From the NCBI RefSeq assembly GCF_003573695.1, contig NC_039359.1, positions 186,890,813 to 186,954,812 on the forward strand: 64,000 nt of DNA, written 5' to 3'. Origin of the DNA: Papaver somniferum. Taxonomy: Eukaryota > Streptophyta > Magnoliopsida > Ranunculales > Papaveraceae. The notes beneath the pieces were generated by a model. The model did no database searches. It saw nothing but the letters and a program-made list of their open reading frames with translations, and had not been told where the DNA came from. Position 1 is the first letter of the stretch; each line of letters begins with the position of its first letter. The position numbers and the translations under genes were made by a program. Positions 23,451 through 35,798 of this stretch are shown here, piece after piece.

Positions 23451-24789
23451 GTGTGACAAAATAATAATTAATTAAAATATTGGCAGGGCCGAATATTAAT
23501 TTAGATGTTAATTTCCAGATCAATCATAAAATTATTAGTGTTTGAACTGCTCAGAATTGTGATTCAGCGAGCGTTTGTTCGAAACCCTAATTTGCGATCA
23601 ATTGTTCGTCAATTGATGAATTACTGAAAATAGGCTATTGAGTAAAGGAGGAACCTACCATATGGTATGATTGATAACCATGTGGTTCCCAAGTGCTCGA
23701 GTGAACGTGCTCCAGGGTCCTTTGCTGACCAGCTGGTGAAAGAATGATCAAATGCTAGTGTTGATCATTTATTAGAATAGTGCCCGAGCGAGCGTTAGGT
23801 AGTAAAACCTAATTGTGACTAGGTGAGGGACCGACCAAGAGGACATGGGGACGGCCCTTGGTGGTCATGGGACCAGCTTCCAGTTATTTGAGCGAGTCTC
23901 AAGTCGGTTGAAGAGAGTTTGGACCCAATATGAGCGATTGCCAGCAAATTAGGTCAAATTTGTGAGAATGTGTGGCACCGGCTCCTTGCAAGCCTTAGGG
24001 ACGGACTTGGTCAGTCAAGGCAGCATGCCCGTGTCATCACGGTGTCCGCGTCTCAGTCCTGAGAGTTTTGGTATTTTCTGACGATCGTTCGAGCAATATT
24101 TTGAATTTTCAGAAGAGTTTGGTCTTGACTGAAACTCTCGATTTTTCTAGATTGAGCAAGAAGAACTTTGCTCATGTGACTGATGATTTGAAAATATTAA
24201 AAGAATAAAATTTTAATTTTGACGTGGGAAGCCTGTGGTCGGTCGTATGACCGTTTGACCTTTTGGCTTTTCCATGGTTTGAGCAATATTTGAGAAAATA
24301 TTGAAAAACTAGGGTTTTCGGTCGAACGATGGAATTCCATGAGATGATGGAAATAATAATATGTGAAGATAAGGAATTGTGAGGTGTGGGACCGGCCAAG
24401 GCAAGGGCATGGCCGGCCGGCTAGGTGGCCCGGTCCCGTGACACCTTTTCCCTATTTTTGTTCGATGAAAGCATGGAAACCCAAGAGTTTCTCACAAACG
24501 AGGGAGTTTGCTCAAGTGAGGAAAACCCTGTGAGATGAGGGAAAAAAGAAAATAAAAGAAAAGTAAATAAAATAAAAAGGGGAACCTGCCGTAGCGTGAC
24601 CATCCGGCCAGTGGGCTCGGTCCCACGCCTTAGCTTATTTTATTAATTATTTTATTATTTCCATGGGTCGCTCGCTCGTCCATACTTCGATCGTTCGTTC
24701 GTGTGTTTGGGTGCTCGTTTGTGCATTATTTGTCAAATACACTTACACCGTTTTCTCGGGACTTACTCGATGGTGGCTCAGAAGCCCGA

Positions 24790-25430
24790 TTGTGGAGCGT
24801 TTATTCTAATTCATGAAATTCTGATGCGAATGATTCACGAAATGGAGTAATAAAATGAGTTGAGCATCTATTACTAATCTATGAAATTCAGTCGGGGAAT
24901 TCAGGGAACGGAGTAATGAGATAAAGTGGTCATCTATTACTAATCCATGGGATCGGCCGTGGAACGGAGTAATAAGATAGAATAGATTATCTTCTAGGAA
25001 TTCAGTCGGTGAATGTCACGGTATAATTAATCTATTGTAGAATCGAGATATGAGATAGTTGAAGCATCATACTCGTTCTGAAAGGTGCATAGTCAGGGAA
25101 CAACGTGCAGCATTGTTAACGTCCTGAAGGCGTTTATCCCCCTCAACAAACAATTATGTAGGAGAGCCGCCTGAATCTATACACGGTCTCTTTACATAGT
25201 CAGGGAACGGAGAATGAGTGTCGCCGACGTCCTGGAGGCGTTTTGCCCTCTCAACAAACAATTATGTATGAGGACCTCCCAATCATTCTTCTATGTAGAG
25301 GCAGGTCTCTCTATGTAGTCAGGGAACAACGAGTGTCGCCGACGTCCTGAAGGCGTTTTGTCCTCTCAACAAACAATTATGTATGGAGGACCTCCCAATC
25401 TTTCTTCTACATAGAGAGGCACGATGAAAT
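24790..25430 (-). repeat. Two short tandem arrays in F1 (about 75 bp and about 120 bp units)
   Basis: 24790-25020 holds about three units with ACGGAGTAAT and CTATTACTAATC. 25080-25430 holds three units with GTCAGGGAAC, GACGTCCTGAAGGCG and CTCAACAAACAATTATGTA. Both arrays are found in reverse in F2 at 41620-42240. Confidence 0.7.
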
Positions 25431-25799
25431 GCATAACATCGAACGCTCAGCAAGTGGGAGGCCTTTTGAGAAACATATTCATTGTGTCTCTGAGAGGTAC
25501 TCGATCAGAGATCGTGAAAACGGTTCACGGATCGTAAAAACACAAATCGTCACATGCGTTCATGAAGCCGGGTCAGAAACATGCAGTATCATGATTTTAC
25601 GATTTTACCCCTTATTGAAAATCCACTATCAACAACCATCTGTGGGAAACCACTTGGTAAGATCTGAATCATTGAGAGAAAAAAGACATGACTCTTCTTG
25701 AGATTGATCAGAGTTAGGATCAAAACCGATTCTTGAGACAATCTTCCTGATTCTTCGTTTTGAGATAAATCCTTGACAATTTCTAACCTTTCGAGCTTC

Positions 25800-27257
25800 C
25801 CTTTTATTTCTCCTTGTAATACTGCGAGTTAAGAGACATATTTAATATAAATCCTTACCAGGGAAGACAAAAGAAGATCTCTTCTTACATTAATAAGAAT
25901 ATATATTCGGTTCAGAAAAACAGGGTTTCCGAAAATACCAAGTTATTTTTCTGAACTTCTCATTTTTATTGAAAGGAAGATATTCTCTAAATATCTCTTA
26001 ATACTGAAAATAGAAGCTACCATGAACTTGTGCCCTTAATTTCATGTGTTATTCCCATCCAATGATTATGAGCATGGAAGAGAACGAGAGTGCACAATAT
26101 TGATACAACTAAGTTGTATCGGAGTAAGCTTTTTCCAGCTTACAACGAGCATCATAAACATAGTTCATATTTCTCCTTGGGAATTTCTGCCCAAAATATT
26201 TTCTCCCAGAATAATGATCTTTTCTAACTCTGGAGATATGATCATGTGGAGAAGATGTACTGATATGAGAATCTTCAGGGATAGTTAAATCTCTCTTAAT
26301 TATATCAATGAGATTTTCATAAGATTTTCTCATTCCAAGGATTTCCTTATGATGCACATCAGTAAGATTGTCTGAAACAATTATCGGGAATTCCTGATTG
26401 TTTCTTTTGGCAGAGATTCTTTCTTTCCCTTTCTTCTGGAGTCGTTCTTAACCAAAACAAGAATTGATTCAATATGGGTGAGGAGGATCTTTTTTCCAGA
26501 AGCGATTATCAACTCTTTCCTCTGATTATTTTGAGTTGATCTTATCGGGTAGTGGTATGAGCTGTCTTTCTACTGAGGAATGGTCTTTCAGTTTTTTAAT
26601 ACAAGAAACTTCTTTCAATATTTTTACCACCGTATTTTGAAGAAGTATAAGTTTCCTGTCAAGTGACTGAAAATTGTATTCCTTAAGATCACTTACACGG
26701 AATCAGTTCAAAGTTTCTTTTGGACAAGATTTCGTTTGATCATCAGTAGATATAGAAGATGGTTTCTTATCCTCTTCTGACTTGATGTAGTTAGGCAAAC
26801 TACCATCATCTTGATCTGTTTCAAATGTGACCAAACCGGTTTTATCACAATCTGTAAAAGTCGATCAAGGACTTTTAGTTTCCTCAACATCAGAAGAAAT
26901 CACAACAACATCATTAGTCAGAATCATAGGATGTGTCTCTTTATCTTGAGTAAGAGCTTCTAATTTTACAGAGAGATCCATATTCTCTTTGGCTAGAATA
27001 TTCAGATAAATATCTTTATCTCTGATCTCATGTATAAGAAGATTCGACGCTGTCTTTAATATCAGCACCTTAAAAGACAGAGATTTTATAGGCTTTAGGA
27101 GTTTTACCAACTCTTTATCAGCATCTTCTTTTTCATCAGAGATAGATTCAGATGTTCTCTTAATTTTCGTAACTCCTGGATCATGAGTTAACAAAATAGG
27201 AACATCTTTAACATTTGAGTATTCATACTCTTGCATTACGTTAACTAAATCAGACAT
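25800..27257 (-). pseudogene. C2 gag-position ORF, broken
   Basis: The first frame (27257-26865) starts MSDLVNVMQEYEY, 60-odd bases after the primer site, and is a charged, coiled-coil-like protein of 130 codons. Further pieces lie at 26890-26708 and 26357-26109 in other frames; the last has a basic motif (SGRKYFGQKFPRRNM). Like C1 it lacks the N-terminal gag domain found in C3. No zinc knuckle was found. Identification rests on position and on the C-family structure. Confidence 0.5.
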
Positions 27258-27322
27258 GGATTGAATTTCTTATAGGTTGGATCGCACCAAACACAGATTG
27301 TTAGATCTTTTCGTGTTTGCCT

Positions 27323-27334
27323 GTTCTGATACCA
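27323..27334 (-). promoter_or_regulatory. C2 primer binding site (tRNA-iMet)
   Basis: The minus strand reads TGGTATCAGAAC, one change from the C1/C3 site, two bases after the LTR end at 27337. Confidence 0.85.
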
Positions 27335-27336
27335 AT

Positions 27337-30221
27337 TGAAAAGACGAGGGTACCCAAATATACCTCAATCTAAAACTTTTCCACCAATAAGTCCTTTTTC
27401 GAAAGTGATTTCCTATGGACTGAGTTGAGACAATATAACTAATCAATTCACACTTCATGTGATCGTCTATGGATACGAGATCGAGACAATACGACAAAAA
27501 GATAACTTGTGTGATTAAATATGGATACAAGATCGAGACAATACAACAACGAAGTATGTTTACTTGATAATAGGTTCGGACTTAATCAAACTCTAAGGAT
27601 TGTCTATCAAGTAAAATAGGAATTAACGTTTGTCCGATTTACTTTAAATTATACTAAACAAAATTATAATTGCGGAAAATAAAAGTAAATGACACAAAAA
27701 TATTTTTTTAACGAGGAAACCGCAAATGCAGAAAAACCCCGGTACCTAGTCCAGAATTGAATACTCTCAGAATTAAGCCGCTATACAAACTCAAACCAAC
27801 TTCATATAGTTGAGACCAGGCAACTAAACCTATAATTCACCTAGTTTCCTCAGTATCCATGCGCCTCAAACTTGTTAATAAGTCACGCACTTGGGACAAT
27901 TCCTTTGATTAGTATTCCAAAAAGTAAAGGAACAACAAATCTGTGCGGTAAAAACTCTTTTCAAATAACGTGATATGAGTCTGACAAAGGCTCTTCCGTT
28001 TAACCAATAAACTCCTTTGTCGGGTCCTTAGATCAATCTCTCAACAATCATCGAAGTAATTATTAGACTATGCAATCAATACTACTAATCATAAATAAGT
28101 TTATTGATGTCGACCTACTCAACTAATCAATCCAATTTATGACAAAGATAAACCGATTATAGTTGGATCCCTTTCCAACCGAAACAAGTATTGTGCACAC
28201 CAAAGATTATGAGCCCAAAAAGTCTTATTGTCTTAAAATCTTCTTTAATCTTCAATAAACACCTGCACACAAACAACTCGAGTCTATTGTGATCAATCAC
28301 ACACAGAACGGAGTCTGTTAACGATGGATTATCACAAGATGTCTTTAGATCTACAAAAAGTCTAAAGATCCTCGTCGAAACTTCCATCTAGTTTGAGTGA
28401 ATCTTATATCAGAAGAGAAGATTCTCAAGCATAAAGAAACTAGGTGAAATCAAATTTCAACAATTGTTAGTCAATCAAATCAATCGAAAATTAATAATAA
28501 ACTGCAATTATCTAGTTTCCCACCAACGGTACTCATAGAGCTTCTCAATCCAAAAGAAGTCTTTAAAACGAGCGGTCGTAAGAGATTTCGCCTAATTAGG
28601 GTACTTTCCTCTCTGAATAGACGGCTCCACCAGTAACAACACAACTAGGTAGTTTTACTGGCTCTGAGGATTAGTTTGCTCGAAATGCAAACTTCGATTT
28701 TTATAGACAAGGAAGTTTGGACACCAAGGAATTTCCAGAACCAAATATTCTCAAAGATATGCAATAAACACAAAATCGGTTTTCATAATTCCCGGAAATG
28801 CGCTGTCCAAATATCGACTGAAATCCCAATGGAAAAATCTACAATCAGTAAATGCACATTACTAATTATTATTTTCTAAAGATATGCATTTAATTGCTGG
28901 ATATTAAATAGCATATAAAAACTAAGAAACCTTAATTAAAAGATTCTCAATTTATTTCGATCCTGGGATTCTTCTTTAGCTATTAAGGAATACCTTTGAA
29001 AAATTAATGATAAGAGTTACTGCATATGTTCAAAGTATGTCGACATATTTACTTTGCAAGTCCTTTTTCATACTTACAATCTTGAAAACGATTTTCCACA
29101 CTTCGAAACAAGTTTAAAACTGGTTCGTCTGAATTCCAAGAACTATGTGATTGATTATCTTATCAAATCACCAATTATGGGTTTCACGGTTCTACCAAAA
29201 CAAATTCGGTTCTACCTCCATGTGAGTACTGTGCATAGTCACGCTAGTTACCAAAATTCGGTTGACTAGGTACTAGGATCGCTTCCCCACAACTTATGGT
29301 AACTACCTGTATTCGTTTGCACATGTCCATATGATCGGTCCCCCAAAATTACAAACTTGTTGCACATGTTCATAGGATCGGTTCCATCATCTACTAAAAA
29401 CGTGTTGCACCTCTTACAAGGATCGATTCCCTCTTTCAAATTTGTTGCACCTCTTACTAGGATCGGTTCCTCAATGACTAGATAAAAGTTGTTATTTACA
29501 AGGCATCGATCATACCATCTTGAGTAATTACTTAAGATTGGTTTCACTAATAGAAGTCATACCAACACATAAGTCATGCCTTATAAATAGTTTTACCAAG
29601 ATACATAAACAATGTTATGAACAGTTATGCTAAAGACACATATTGGTAATTCAAAATAGATTTGCAATAAATAACAATACCAATAAGCCTAGCGATTTCC
29701 CTTTCGATTCACAAAACAAGTTTACGAACTTACTTCCTTTAAACGAGTGTAAAACATTGTTTCATAGGATGAAATCTTCACTCATACCCATACATAATCA
29801 CAATAACATTCAAATGATTATGGCGATGTCTTATCTACAAAGTTTAATGGTTAAGCAATAAACCTCGTATTGTATTCCTTAATACTATGTCTAACTAGAG
29901 TATCATACACAGCTTCGCAGTTATGTTTTCAATATGAACGACTTGAAAGATACGTTAGGGAATGAAACAATTCAAGTCAAATATTACTAACCTCAAAAGG
30001 AAGGATGATGTTGTCGTTATAGCTCCATACTTCTTCACATTCTTCAAGTCTTCATGTAATAATTGTAAGTATTTTATCCTAACACTTTCAAGCTAACCTA
30101 TACGAAGTTGACTCTAGTATATAATCAAGCGACTCTTTAAATGCGTTTTTATTCACTAAAATATGATAACCAAACTTGACATACCGACGCTTGGTGAGTT
30201 CAACTGAGAAATGCTCTAACA
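27337..30221 (-). repeat. C2 5' LTR (2.9 kb)
   Basis: On the minus strand it starts TGTTAGAGCATTTC at 30221 and ends CTCGTCTTTTCA at 27337. The first bases match the C1 and C4 LTR start, but the body is much diverged and carries a different tandem repeat. The short ORFs inside are not conserved. Confidence 0.8.
29270..29535 (-). repeat. Irregular tandem repeat in C2 LTR (AGGATCGGTTCC core)
   Basis: Five copies of a core like AGGATCGGTTCC at about 29276, 29331, 29383, 29421 and 29459, spaced 38-56 bp, with TTGCACATGTTCAT or TTGCACCTCTTAC between. It lies in the region of the LTR where C1/C4 have the palindromic 90-bp repeats. Confidence 0.75.
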
Positions 30222-30736
30222 GACTTGATAAACCAATTTGTCTCACACAGAAAAGTCTATTGAATAGATGAATCTGTCTCCCACAGATAAACCTACGAGT
30301 TTTGTTCTGTCTTTTGATAAATCAAGGTGAACAGGAACCAATTGGTATACCAGAATTATATTCCCGAAGAACAGCCTAGAAATATCAACCACCTCACAAT
30401 AATCTTAGTTGTATGGTAGCGAAACAAGATATTGTGGAATCACAAACGATGAGACGAAGATGTTTGTGACTACTTTTTTATCTTGCCTATCGGAGATTAA
30501 ATCTCGAGAAAATCTTAGAGAAGATAATACTCAATCACGATAGAACAAAGCAAGATCAGAACACGCAACTACAGAGAAAATAGTTGGGTCTGGCTTCACA
30601 ATCCCAATGAAGTCTTTAAGTCGTTAACCTACAGGGTTTTGCGAAAAACCTAAGGTTAAAGGAGATTCGACTCTAGTCGCAACTAGTATCACACAGGAGG
30701 TGTGGGGATTAGGTTTCCCAGTTGATAAAGTTCTCC

Positions 30737-30744
30737 TTTATATA
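30737..30744 (-). promoter_or_regulatory. TATA box in C4 LTR
   Basis: TATATAAA on the minus strand in AAGACTATATAAAGGAG. This part of the LTR is deleted in the C1 3' LTR. Confidence 0.6.
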
Positions 30745-31199
30745 GTCTTCAAATCAGGTTTGCAATCAATGTTGCCTTGGTAACAAAGCATTCAATATCC
30801 ATCGTTAGATGAAAACCTGATTAGACTCAAGATAATATCTTTCAACCGTTAGATCGAATTTAGCTTGTTACACACAAATGAAAAGTGATTTCATTTATAT
30901 ATGAGTAATCTTACCTAAACGTGTGCACCTTGTTGGCTCAACAATAGTTAGACATATCAACACTTTCGTATCAGCCTTATTCATCTTAACCATAACTAGT
31001 TCAAATGACTCAAATGAAACTAGTTCTAGAGTTGCTCAATTGTTTATATTCTCATAGAAGTATACAAGACACAATTGAAGCAAAATCGATTTTGATTTAC
31101 ATGAATCAATTCATGAAAATTATAGCCATGTTTTGCAAAAGATTTCATTCCTTATTATATAAATGTATTAGTTCATGAACAAACCAATTTTAGATCATT

Positions 31200-31445
31200 A
31201 TCCACTTAGGTATGCAAACAGGTACGCGTACCTATGTGGCCGAACTAAGTTTGGGTTCCCCAGTACGCGAACTGGTATGCGTACCTTCCAAACTCAGCAG
31301 AAATTCTCGGACCCGAACCTCATGCCAGTCGCGTACCGGTATGCATACAGGGTTCCCAGACTTTCACAAAACCAACCAGTACGCACACGGGTATGCATAC
31401 CATGGTTCCCGGACTTGGATTTCATATATGAAAGTACGCATACTA
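31200..31445 (-). repeat. Palindromic tandem repeat in C4 LTR
   Basis: Five cores resembling GGTACGCGTACC / GGTATGCATAC at intervals of roughly 45-60 bp, equivalent to 17441-17760 of C1 but with a different spacing and copy number. Confidence 0.7.
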
Positions 31446-32054
31446 TTCTTATCCAATTGTTCTAAACTCTCATTTCAACCATTGAAACATTCTCAGAAGA
31501 CGACAATAGCTGTCTCGCACAAACTACTAGCTTCAAAGAAATTTTCAAGTGATCGAATGATCAATACGAAACATTCTGAGTCTACATCAAATGATTGTCT
31601 CACACAAATGATATAAGATGTTACCAAACGATTTTCACATGATCATGTTTTTGACTTTCGTCAAGAATATAAGCGAAAGCTTACCAACACATATTTCGAG
31701 AAATATGTAAGCGAGTTAAACTTAGCTCGAAATATCAAATGTGTGTAATTGAAGTCTATATAGCTATACGACTTTTGTATCAAATAGGAGATAGAGTATA
31801 TAAACTTTTGAGTAATATATGAGTTCAAGTCTCCACATACCTTTTGTTGATGAATTTCCACAAGCTCCCCTTAGTAGTTATTCACCTCCATTCGATGAAC
31901 GTCGTGAAGGCTAATGCTCAACTACACTTTATATCCTAATCCGAGACTTAGCTATAAGTAAACTAGAAATCAAGACTTATAGTTTTGGCAACTAAACTTG
32001 ACAACAAGCTTGAGATAGCAACGCTTGCGAGTTCGAACAAGCAGTGCTCTAACA

Positions 32055-32365
32055 GGAGCCAAACCCAACATGAAACATGGGAACTAAAGCCCAAGTCCAT
32101 TGAGAAGCATCCTTGAGGAAGAGAGGATAAGGAGGGAATTAAGGGAAAAGAAGAAGGTTATATTAGAAGGAATGACATTAGTGGTAATTAAGGAAGTTTA
32201 GTACATGTGGCATGATGTCATAAAAGGAAGGGATTTTGGGAAAGTCTATAAAAGGAGGTACATGGTACAATGTAAAGCAAGTTCTCTCTCATACCATTCT
32301 TAGAAAGTGGTGTCTTTTGTTATAGCTAGGACGGGTAGGACTAAAATCATATTCACCCCTCAAAA
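32055..32365 (+). repeat. G 5' LTR, lacking the first ~60 bp
   Basis: Matches 39953-40263. The missing start lies beyond the C4 insertion. TATAAAAG at 32247-32254 is the likely promoter; the 3' LTR has AATAAAAG there. A degenerate primer site TGACGACCTCAATCGG follows at 32368; identification is weak. Confidence 0.85.
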
Positions 32366-32479
32366 TTTGACGACCTCAATCGGAGGCTCGTGCCTAGCTC
32401 ACCCTAACGCACCCAGGAAGCACTAGCACAGTCACGCTAAGAAATCAATCGCCTAATCAGCCTGCTAATCTCGACCAGG

Positions 32480-33805
32480 TAATAATAGAAGAAGACGAAG
32501 ATAGCAAAGAGGAAGTGCTAGCACAAGGCACGGATGAACAACGGATAGCAGATGAACCCCATAATATAGAGATGGGAGTGATACAAGGAAAGCTCACACA
32601 GCAAATGACTCAACCATCGCAGCTCTCGCCTCTAATACCGCAAGACATACGAAAGGAGTTGGAAGTATGTGCACAAAGGAAACAGAAGCTGGGAAGATGG
32701 ATGGAACAAGCTAAAATAACAAATAAATATATCCTCGAAGGAATGATAGCTAATGAAGGACACAAGGATGACGAGCCAATGACAATGTCACAAGAAGACG
32801 TGGCGAGATATCTAGAGTCAAATTACCGCGTGATGAGACAAGAAAACTACGACGCCATGAGCATCCCCTACCCAGCAAGTATCAGAGAGTATCAATACCC
32901 GGAGGATTATACATCACCAAAATTCAGAGCATATGATGGGAAAGGGAATGTGCGAGAACACCTTAGTCGATTTTTGTCAGCATCGAATGATAGGGCCTCT
33001 AATTGAAAGTTATTTTTAAGAGAGTTCCCTAAATCACTCACAAGAACAACGTTTGCTTGGTATGATAACTTAAAAGAAGAAAGTGTGGACTCATGGAAAA
33101 CCACGTATGCTTTCTTCCTCAGGAATTTATTCAGCCAAAAAAAAGATCACGTCAATAGACTTAAGCAGGTGCAACCAACAGGTAGGAGAAGAAATAGGGA
33201 AATACATATTTCGATTTCGGCATCTCGCGCTGGACTGCCATGAGGACATCAGTGAAGGAGCTCTAGTTGAAACTTACATATGCGGGATGGCGTCTTCCTT
33301 TAAGAGGAGCCTGGTCAACTTCAGATTCCAAACGTTTTTTGAGCTGGAAGAAGCAGTAGAGATGATCGCCGACTATGTTGAAGAAACACATACAGACCAC
33401 CCCTGGAAAAACAAAATTAACGCCGTCTCTGAAGTACCACGTAGCGTAAGTCTCAACATCCGCAAAGGACATAAGGACTCGTCTCAGACCACCGAGGGAA
33501 TCCCACGGGGATTTAGAGGAACGAGGCGAGACTACCCTGCACCTCCTCTACCATGCAACCGGGAGAAGATAATCGAACTCTTGGAACAATGGGTAAGGAA
33601 CAAGGAAATCAAGATACGCCTGACGGTGCTAAATGTCAACAAGATGGACAAGAGTGCGTCCAGATACTACCACTATTATCAAAGGTTAGTCCACCAGAAA
33701 ATAGAGTGCTTTGCCATTAAAAGCATTTTCGACCGCAAACGGGAGGCTGGACAAATCGAAATAGCAGAGAAATCAATTGGACACGACCCTCTCCCTCGCC
33801 ATTAA
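32480..33805 (+). pseudogene. G gag (Ty3/gypsy, Tat-like), broken
   Basis: The first open stretch (from 32515) contains YTSPKFRAYDGKGNVREHL, the start of a Retrotrans_gag domain, and stops at 33004. The same frame continues after the stop with TFAWYDNLKEESVDSW. A one-base shift near 33178 moves to the frame ending at 33805, with GEEIGKYIFRFRHLALDC and ELEEAVEMIADYVEE. Near the C-terminus SRYYHYYQRLVHQKIECFA corresponds to the Tat/Ogre pattern YCxYHxxxGHxTxxC, but the first Cys and the Gly are replaced. With one stop, one frameshift and a damaged knuckle it is not expected to work. The protein would form the particle and package RNA. Confidence 0.8.
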
Positions 33806-33984
33806 ACCAAAATTGGGTGCGGCATACATAAAACAAGCATACCAGTAAAGAACCGCGACTCTCCCCTTGAAAACCCAACAATAGACAATGGCGTCCAGCA
33901 ACTAAAGGCAAATTGTATTCCTTTTTGTTCCCTATAAATGAAAATTTATAATAATAAATAGAGGCGTTGAAAAAGAAAAAGAAA

Positions 33985-34610
33985 AAGGCCACGGGATGCA
34001 TAGACACCCAGTCAGCTAACGAATTTATAAAAGGATACGGGATGCATAGACACCCAGATAGCCGACGAATTTACAAAAAGCCACATGATGCATGTACACC
34101 CGGTCGGCTAACGAATTTACGAAAGGCTAAGGGATGCATAGATACCCGGTCGGTCGATGAATCTACAAAAGGCTACGAGATGCATAGACACCCGGATAGC
34201 CGACGAATTTACGAAAGGCCATGAGATGCATAGATACTCGGTCAGCTAACGAATTTACGGAAGGCTACGGGATGCATAGGCACCCGGTCGGCCGATGAAT
34301 CTACAAAAGTCTACGGGATGCATAGATACCTGATCAGCTAACGAATTTACAAAAGGATATGGGATGCATAGATACCCGGATAGCCTAAGAATTTACAAAA
34401 GGCCATGGGATGCATATAGGTCGGCTAACGAATTTTCGAAAGGCTACGAGATGCATAGACACCCAGTCGGCTGACGAATTTACAAAGGCTACAGTATGCA
34501 TACATAGACACCCGGGCATCTGACGAATTTACAGAGGCTAGGGATGCATAGACATCCAAGTGGCCAGAAAAATTACAGAAGTTATGGGACGCCTAGACGA
34601 GCCATGGATT
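33985..34610 (+). repeat. 46-bp minisatellite in G (about 13 units)
   Basis: Units contain GGGATGCATAGACACCC, then GGCTAACGAATTTACGAAAGG, with starts near 33993, 34039 and 34085 and then regular. It gives rise to a repetitive 85-codon ORF (33967-34224) that is not called as a gene. Confidence 0.9.
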
Positions 34611-34694
34611 TACGAAAAACTAAGAGGCGTTGGAAATACCTGTCCAACCAACAAACCCACCAAGAGAAAGAACGTCACTACCAAAAAGAAAGAA

Positions 34695-35475
34695 TGGGAT
34701 AGGCGCGTCTTACGCCCTATCCAAACCCACTAAGGCAAAACATAATGACGCTTCCTTCCTAAGTATATGAGCGTCCAAGTATACGCCGTGTTCCATCACG
34801 CTCTATCCAAAATAAGGGAGGGATAGGCGCATTCAAGCATACGCTCTATCCAAACCCGCTATGACAAAAATACGACGTCACCTTCAACCTAAGAAATGGG
34901 CGCGTTCAAATATACTTCGTGTTCCATCTAAAAAAGAAGGGGGGATAGGCGCGTTTTGACATACGCTCCATCCAAACCCGCTAAGGAAAAAATACGCCAC
35001 CGCTTCCGTGTAGAATAAGAATAGGCGCGTCTTACGCCCTATCTGAACCCACTAAGGCAAAACATAATGACACTTCCTTCTTAAGGATAGGCACGTTCAA
35101 GTATACCCCGTGCTCTATCACGTTCTATTCAAAAAGAAGAGAGGGGGGATAGGAGCATTCAAGCATACACTCTATCCAAACCCACTAAGACGAAAACACG
35201 ACGTCACCTTCTACCTAAGAAATAGGCGCGTTCAAATATACTCCGTGTTCCATATAAAAAAGAAGGGGGATAGGCACGTTTTGACATACGCTTCATCCAA
35301 AACCGCTAAGGAAAAAATACGCCACCGCTTCTATATAGAATAAGAATAGGCATGTCTTACGCTCTATCTGAACCCACCAAGGAAAAGTATAACGCCGCTT
35401 CCTTCCTAAGGATAGGCGCGTTCAAACAAGCGCGGAGTATCATCTATCCAAACCCGCCAAGGCAAAACATAATGT
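34695..35475 (+). repeat. Higher-order tandem repeat in G (about 323-bp unit of four ~80-bp subunits)
   Basis: AGGCGCGTCTTACGCCCTAT recurs at 34701 and 35023 and in variant form at 35348. Each 323-bp unit is built from about four subunits with GATAGGCGCGTT, CTATCCAAACCCGCTAAGG and a tract like ATACGCCACCGCTTCC. About 2.4 units. No ORF is supported. Confidence 0.85.
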
Positions 35476-35798
35476 CGCAGTCCAAACATAAACCAAGCCT
35501 AAATTTTGACGGACGGTAAATTAGCACATTCTACACAGAGGACATATGATACCCCACCACGCAGATCAGATGACTTTTATATACAACATAGCAAAACAGA
35601 ATTAACAATAGCAGACATAAGATTAATTGAAGAAAGCACAAAATGCAAATTCCAAACTTAAAATAACATGACATCCCACATAGTTAAAGTGTCTACAAAG
35701 AACCAAACATATAAATTGTTCAAAGGGAAGAAGGTGCACAAAGTAAATAAGGAACATGAAATGGAAGCAGAAGTGCATCAGGTGAACTGGAACAGGGA

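Larger units (their letters stand above)
22436..25634 (-). mobile_element. F1: solo LTR of the F family, minus strand
   Basis: 3.2 kb, starting TGTTGATGGGG and ending ACTATCAACA on the plus strand, with TGTTG/CAACA inverted ends. Flanks ACCCT (22431-22435) and ACCAT (25635-25639) form a five-base duplication with one mismatch. It matches F2 (41392-43480 plus 52932-54083) in the opposite orientation. No internal region is attached, so it is a product of LTR-LTR recombination. GC-rich GGGACCGGCC-like motifs recur between 23820 and 24620. The short ORFs here have counterparts in F2 but no domain. Confidence 0.87.
21244..30221 (-). mobile_element. C2: gag-only copia-like retrotransposon, minus strand, 3' end cut by C1
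   Basis: 5' LTR 27337-30221, primer site, broken gag, second ORF and 3' non-coding DNA run leftward until C1 is met at 21243. Its 3' LTR is left of the window. An F solo LTR (22436-25634) is inserted in the second ORF. The LTR is a diverged subfamily of the C LTR. It is itself inserted in the C4 LTR: the flank GACTT follows at 30222. Confidence 0.8.
30222..32054 (-). repeat. C4: first 1.8 kb of a C-family LTR, minus strand
   Basis: Starts TGTTAGAGCACTGC at 32054 (minus) and follows the C1 3' LTR (16709 onward), then extends through the section deleted in C1, up to TTTATCAAGTC, where C2 is inserted. On the right it abuts an internal point of the G 5' LTR, so C4 is inserted in G. The rest of C4 is left of the window. 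Confidence 0.82.

Noticed and set aside
33985..34610. Regular repeats resembling a CRISPR array
   Set aside because: Units are contiguous 46-bp tandem repeats with no unique spacers, in a plant retroelement.
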